Shown here: positions 60,169-64,000 of the stretch, in pieces
How positions within the stretch are numbered: position 1 is the stretch's first letter
Layout: the number at the start of each line of letters is the position of its first letter
NCBI GenBank assembly: GCA_031472005.1
Contig: PZJY01000008.1
Span: 2,418,001-2,482,000, forward strand
Reading direction: 5' to 3'
DNA from: Tetracladium setigerum
Taxonomy: Eukaryota > Ascomycota > Leotiomycetes > Helotiales
Length of the DNA: 64,000 bases
The notes under the pieces: generated by a model
Database searches by the model: none
What the model was told of the DNA's origin: nothing
Seen by the model: the letters and a program-made list of their open reading frames with translations, nothing else
Translations under genes and position numbers: made by a program

Positions 60169-62141
60169 TTATCCCATAGCATCCAACAGCACCCTCCTAA
60201 CGCCCATCCAACATCGCATAACCCAGCCTCTCCTATCCTCAAGCTCAACCTCATCCAACACATCAACACCAGGAGGAACTCTCCGAATCGTCTGCACCGG
60301 CCTCTGCGACAAAATCTCCTCCTCCGAAAACCAACTCCCATGCAAACCATACGGCACTCTCTGCGGGAGCTTTACTTTACAAACAACCTCCTTCATCTCC
60401 TTCGCATCAATAACCCACAACTCACTCCTGGCACCGGCCTTCACATCTCCAAAGCTATCGAGTTGACTCTCATCAAAGACATAGCTTAGTACGAACCCAT
60501 CATCTTCACTTCTTCCATTCTTCCTCGGGATGAAGCGAGATTCCTGGGCGTACATGCCCGGAGGGAGTTTGAAGATCTTGATGGGATCATTTGCGTCGGA
60601 TGAAGCGAGGATCTCAGGGACGGAGCGGTGGTCGACACATCCTACGATTGGAGGGGGTGGATTTGCCTTTCCGCGAGATATTAGTTCTAGGGCGTCGATT
60701 TTGACGAGAGAGTCGATTTTGACGGCACGGCCGAGCGCAGCTCCGAAACTACTGTCTGAGACAGAACAGCCGTAGATGTAGCGAGCCGGTGACATGGAGA
60801 CGTCGTCTCTTAGGGACGGAAATTCGAATGGGATTGCAGAGAGGGCGAATTGGTGTGTGATTGTGTTGTTTGAAGTTGAATTTGAGAGGTCGAAGCGGTA
60901 AAAGTAGAGACGGCATTGTTCTTCTTCCACCTCGTATTTTGAAGGGGATGAAGAGGCTTTTGGGATGGGTGCGGCAATGTCTCCGGCACTGAAGACGAGA
61001 GAGGCGCTCGTTAGGCGACAGGCGAGCATATTTACTGCCTGCACTTCGGAATGTTTGGTGGTGTTGGGAGAAAATTCATCCCAGGTGTTCGCAGAGTGGA
61101 AGATACAGCAGGGATTTGTTTCGAACCAGCGAGTTGCTGATGGGTTCCAACGTGGAAAGATTCCAAATCGAGAGGTGCCAGATGGATTATATAATACCAC
61201 AGGCTTGTTCCTCGCGAGATTTCTAGGGTCGAGAGACAGTGGGAGGTCCATTATGACCGTGTGGGTGAGAGATACGCCAAAATCGTGCATCATTTTTGGA
61301 GATTTAATTCCGGGAACCGCAGCGCCAACCATTCGAGGGCTGGAATTAGAAGTAATATGTGTACAGGGTATTATGGAGTAATTTACAAATGGTGATAGGA
61401 ATGTCGAGTGGAACAGAATAAGATCCTTGGTGGTGGGATCGACTCGTGGATGAGCCGTTGTCCATTCTTTCATAAATGCGAGGGGTCCATTGCCTCCGAA
61501 TACGTCGCCTGGTGGTACATCCTCGATAGTGGGCTCGCCTTCTGCTCTTTGGCCATTGAACCAGCCTACGGTCTCCAAACCAGGTAACGACACCCTCATC
61601 GGTGGTCCACTCTCGCACGTTGCCAAAGCCCTTCCATCATGATAAAGAAAACCGGTGTTAGCCACACTCAGTCTTTTTATAGCTTGCTTGGAGCCAGGGA
61701 GGTGCGAAAGAATGACGAGGAGGATGGTTCGGAAGATTCGCAGTATGATTTTGAGAAGGGAAGAAGCTGGGTTGACGAGAGTCGCAATACTCGGGAGGAT
61801 TGGCAGGCGTAGGGAAGGTGTTGTAATTGTCGAGAGGTACGCATCTGTGAGCAGATACTGGTTCACAAATTGAGGTTGTATAGAGCCGTCCTCCATGCGA
61901 TCGAACAAAACACCACTGAGCATCCCATCTCCGTCGAACCAATGCGCGTCTCTACCCAGATCCTCGTTTGTCACCGGATTCCCCCATTGCGTACATATTG
62001 CCCACCCGCAAGCTCTTCTGGGATGGTGCCCGTATATGGACAAGGAGCAAGAGGATGTGTTCGATGAATGGGCGCGAAATTACCATGGAGGTATGGGTGT
62101 GGTTTGCTCGGCACTCTTTGGTTCTCCTCGAGACCCTTCAT
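60169..62141 (-). CDS. carotenoid cleavage oxygenase, frameshifted
   Basis: The minus-strand frame runs from about 62141 (ATG of MKGLEENQRVPSKPHPYL) to the stop at 60169; an upstream first exon is likely because conserved-looking sequence continues before this Met. HGNFAPIHRTHPLAPCPYTG and IPEELAGGQYVRNGG lead into NPVTNEDLGRDAHWFDGDGM, the conserved N-terminus. The switch between the two is a frame break at a run of five Cs (61981-61985), repaired by one more. Four Fe(II)-ligand histidines are in place: TTAHPRVD (codon at 61452), MMHDFGVS (61287), IFHSANTWDE (61098) and GLHGSWF (60342). It cleaves a carotenoid double bond with O2. Substrate (beta-carotene to retinal as CarX, or torulene as CarT/CAO-2) cannot be fixed; the carRA neighbour favours a CarX-like role. 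Confidence 0.87.
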
Positions 62142-63064
62142 AACTTGATCGCGAATGGCGGTTATCCCACATGTGGAAAGCTGTTGTATCGAAGCATCGA
62201 ATCCGTGAAGGACTGGAGTGATTGAAAGCTAGGTAGGTACATTCTATTCCAACAAAGCAGCTCGTCCACAATCAATCGTGATATGCCAGACGGTCTGGAG
62301 CATCGTGCATGAGCAAATGCTTTCGCCGCGACAGCGGGGACCAAGATATAAATTGGTATGACATCGTGAATAATAAAAAATAACAACCAGGTGTTGCAAT
62401 ACTTGTGTAATGACGTGTAGAACTCGAATAGGTAATGAAGGGAGGACTAAAGATTTCGGGAGAGGAGGGGAAGGCAAGACAAAGTCGCGCTACTGTGGCG
62501 CATCCCTGTACATTTTGTATACTCCGCGCTTGCCAAGTTCGGTGCGGTCATTGATGAGTTTCAATATACAAATATTAGGAAGAATAAAAGGGATAAGAAA
62601 GGGATCTTTGCCAGAATTATAGATTCATTCATCTTTACAAGTAGAGTAGAACCAAATGTACTTTTAATTTGTGGTTGATTGATTATTGGGAGCACAAGGT
62701 AGCTCGCTCCATTGTCTTGGCAGATGCAGCATGGCATTTGAAATTCGGATCTTGATATCAGATCCCCAGCCGACGTCCGTCACCTCAACATCGACATCGA
62801 CCATCGCACAACGCCTGCCAACAACGACATCCACCAGGGGATTTGTAATCTTACCAAATCCATGCAAAGTAGGCGCCGCTCGGAAATTCCAAGCTTCTCT
62901 TTCACCATGATGCTCGGAGAATTCTGAAAACCGAGGCCCGTTTTGTTGGGGTGGTTGGGGCATCATAACCCACAGCTTTCTGGCTGGTGCGCAGGTACCA
63001 ACTTTAGTAACTTTACCTCATATTCAGATTTTATATTTGGAGTTGTTGGAAAAACGAAAGCAAG
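62142..63064. promoter_or_regulatory. divergent carotenoid promoter
   Basis: The region between the oxygenase (minus) and carRA (plus), about 0.9 kb. Two GATC words 13 bases apart (62748 and 62761) resemble the core of White Collar light-response elements; that is suggestive only. The first exon of the oxygenase may lie at the left side of this region. Confidence 0.4.
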
Positions 63065-64000
63065 ATGGGCTTCGACTACGCCCTCGTGTGAGTTCTCCAT
63101 TCCCCATGGCAATACAAGGTACTTACAAGTATGTAAACAGTCATCTGAAATACACCATTCCTCCTGCCATTGCGCTCACATTCCTTTATCGACCGTTTTT
63201 CAAGCCAATTGATCTCTACAAGCTCTCCTTCTTGATTACAATTGCTGTTGTTTCCACAATTCCCTGGGATTCCTACTTGATCCACCAGAAGATCTGGACA
63301 TACCCTCCCAGCGCCATTGCCGGCCTGACCCTCTTTGACATACCTGCAGAGGAGATCTTCTTCTTCGTCATCCAAACTTATAACACGACCATTCTCTATC
63401 TTTTGTTAAATAAGCCAGTCTTCCACCCAAGCTATTTGGGAGAGAATAATGGAGAAACGAACAGACACAGAGCATATGGATCAAGGTTCCTCACAACATG
63501 TGTGCTGGTTGGAGGGCTATTGGTTTGGAGAGGTGGAAAGGGAACATACCTGGGTTTGATCCTGGCATGGGCCAGTCCATTTGCTCTCTTTCTATGGACT
63601 CTATCCTCAGAGTTCCTGGTCAGCCTGCCCATGACGAGTACCTTTGTTCCCATCGCTTTACCAACCATATACCTTTGGTTTGTCGATACCCTTGCTCTTC
63701 GGAGGGGAACATGGTCAATTGAGACAGGCACAAAGCTGGAGTTGCAACTATGGGAGGGTTTGGAAGTCGAGGAAGCCATTTTCTTTCTTGTGACCAACGT
63801 TTTAATTGTATTTGGTTTGGTCGCATTCGACCATGCACTCGCTATTCTCTTGGCTTTTCCGGATCTGTTTCCAGAAGCTCCTCGCATACCCTCCCCAGCT
63901 TTACTATTACGTGCGATTTTGACGAATTCGTCCAAGTACGACTGGAGAAGGATTGAAGGCTTGAAAGAAGGAATTGCGAGACTCCAGAAGAAGAGTAGAA
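63065..64000 (+). CDS. carRA: bifunctional lycopene cyclase/phytoene synthase (partial)
   Basis: Exon 1 is 63065-63087 (MGFDYALV), the intron 63088-63140, and exon 2 is open from 63141 past the right edge; 294 residues are visible. The visible part is the membrane-bound lycopene (R) cyclase domain. It consists of two repeats, each with Trp/Pro and acidic motifs: AVVSTIPWDSYLIHQ and FDIPAEEIFFFVIQT in the first, VDTLALRRGTWSIE and GLEVEEAIFFLVTN in the second. The phytoene synthase (A) domain must follow beyond the window; the start of its linker (KYDWRRIEGLKEGI) is visible. Orthologue of Neurospora al-2 and Fusarium carRA. The enzyme joins two GGPP to phytoene and cyclises the carotene ends. 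The start with a very short first exon is typical of the family. Confidence 0.93.

Noticed and set aside
1..64000. tRNA or rRNA genes
   Set aside because: No convincing A and B box pair with a foldable cloverleaf and no rRNA-like sequence were seen by eye; a tRNAscan run would settle it.

Overview
This window is genomic DNA of a filamentous ascomycete (Pezizomycotina; Helotiales/Leotiomycetes is my best guess but is not proven). The evidence is short introns (about 46-126 nt, one of 238 nt) with CTAAC-like branch points, a Zn2Cys6 regulator, fungal-only families (DUF6594, DUF6536, DUF7025-type AAA proteins), a palI/RIM9 pH-signalling protein, an AspE-like septin and a bifunctional carotenoid gene of the al-2/carRA type. 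Genes lie on both strands, separated by 0.5-2.5 kb, with longer gene-poor stretches.

Layout. 0-3 kb: a double retropepsin-like protein (minus, cut by the left edge) diverges from a DUF6594 membrane protein. 3.4-11.1 kb: a possible carbohydrate-use group of Zn2Cys6 regulator (minus), GH27 alpha-galactosidase (minus) and divergent alpha-glucoside-type MFS transporter (plus). 13.4-19.2 kb: an unrecognised 812-residue membrane protein (minus) facing away from a DUF7025/AAA ATPase (plus). 20.8-25.6 kb: a large protein with three CbxX/CfqX-type AAA modules (minus). 28.1-29.1 kb: a tail-anchored RING protein (minus). 29.7-33.3 kb: an array of about 27 diverged copies of a repeat I do not recognise, with relatives at 54.2-55.0 kb. 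33.7-36.1 kb: palI/RIM9 (minus). 38.4-40.6 kb: a mitochondrial ABC1/UbiB-family protein of Mcp2/Cqd2 type (plus). 41.7-43.9 kb: a DDX3/vasa-like DEAD-box helicase (minus). 44-50.9 kb: gene-poor, with one doubtful cysteine-rich small gene. 50.9-52.7 kb: septin (plus). 52.7-58.7 kb: repeats, TA-rich debris, an orphan ORF and a DUF6536 membrane protein (minus). 60.2-64 kb: a carotenoid cleavage oxygenase (minus) head-to-head with the phytoene synthase/lycopene cyclase gene (plus, cut by the right edge).

Functional links. The regulator, alpha-galactosidase and transporter would form a galactoside/glucoside acquisition group. The oxygenase and carRA are a carotenoid pair sharing a roughly 0.9 kb divergent promoter, so co-regulation, probably by light, is likely.

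Sequence quality. Five otherwise well-conserved genes (alpha-galactosidase, AAA ATPase, palI, septin, carotenoid oxygenase) each carry one frameshift, and two more probably do. Four of the five sit in a homopolymer of 4-5 bases and are repaired by one more base of the same kind. This looks like homopolymer undercalling in a draft assembly rather than mass pseudogenisation, so protein predictions from the raw sequence will be broken. Several genes also use unusual splice sites: two GC-AG introns whose canonical alternatives fail, and at least five AAG acceptors.
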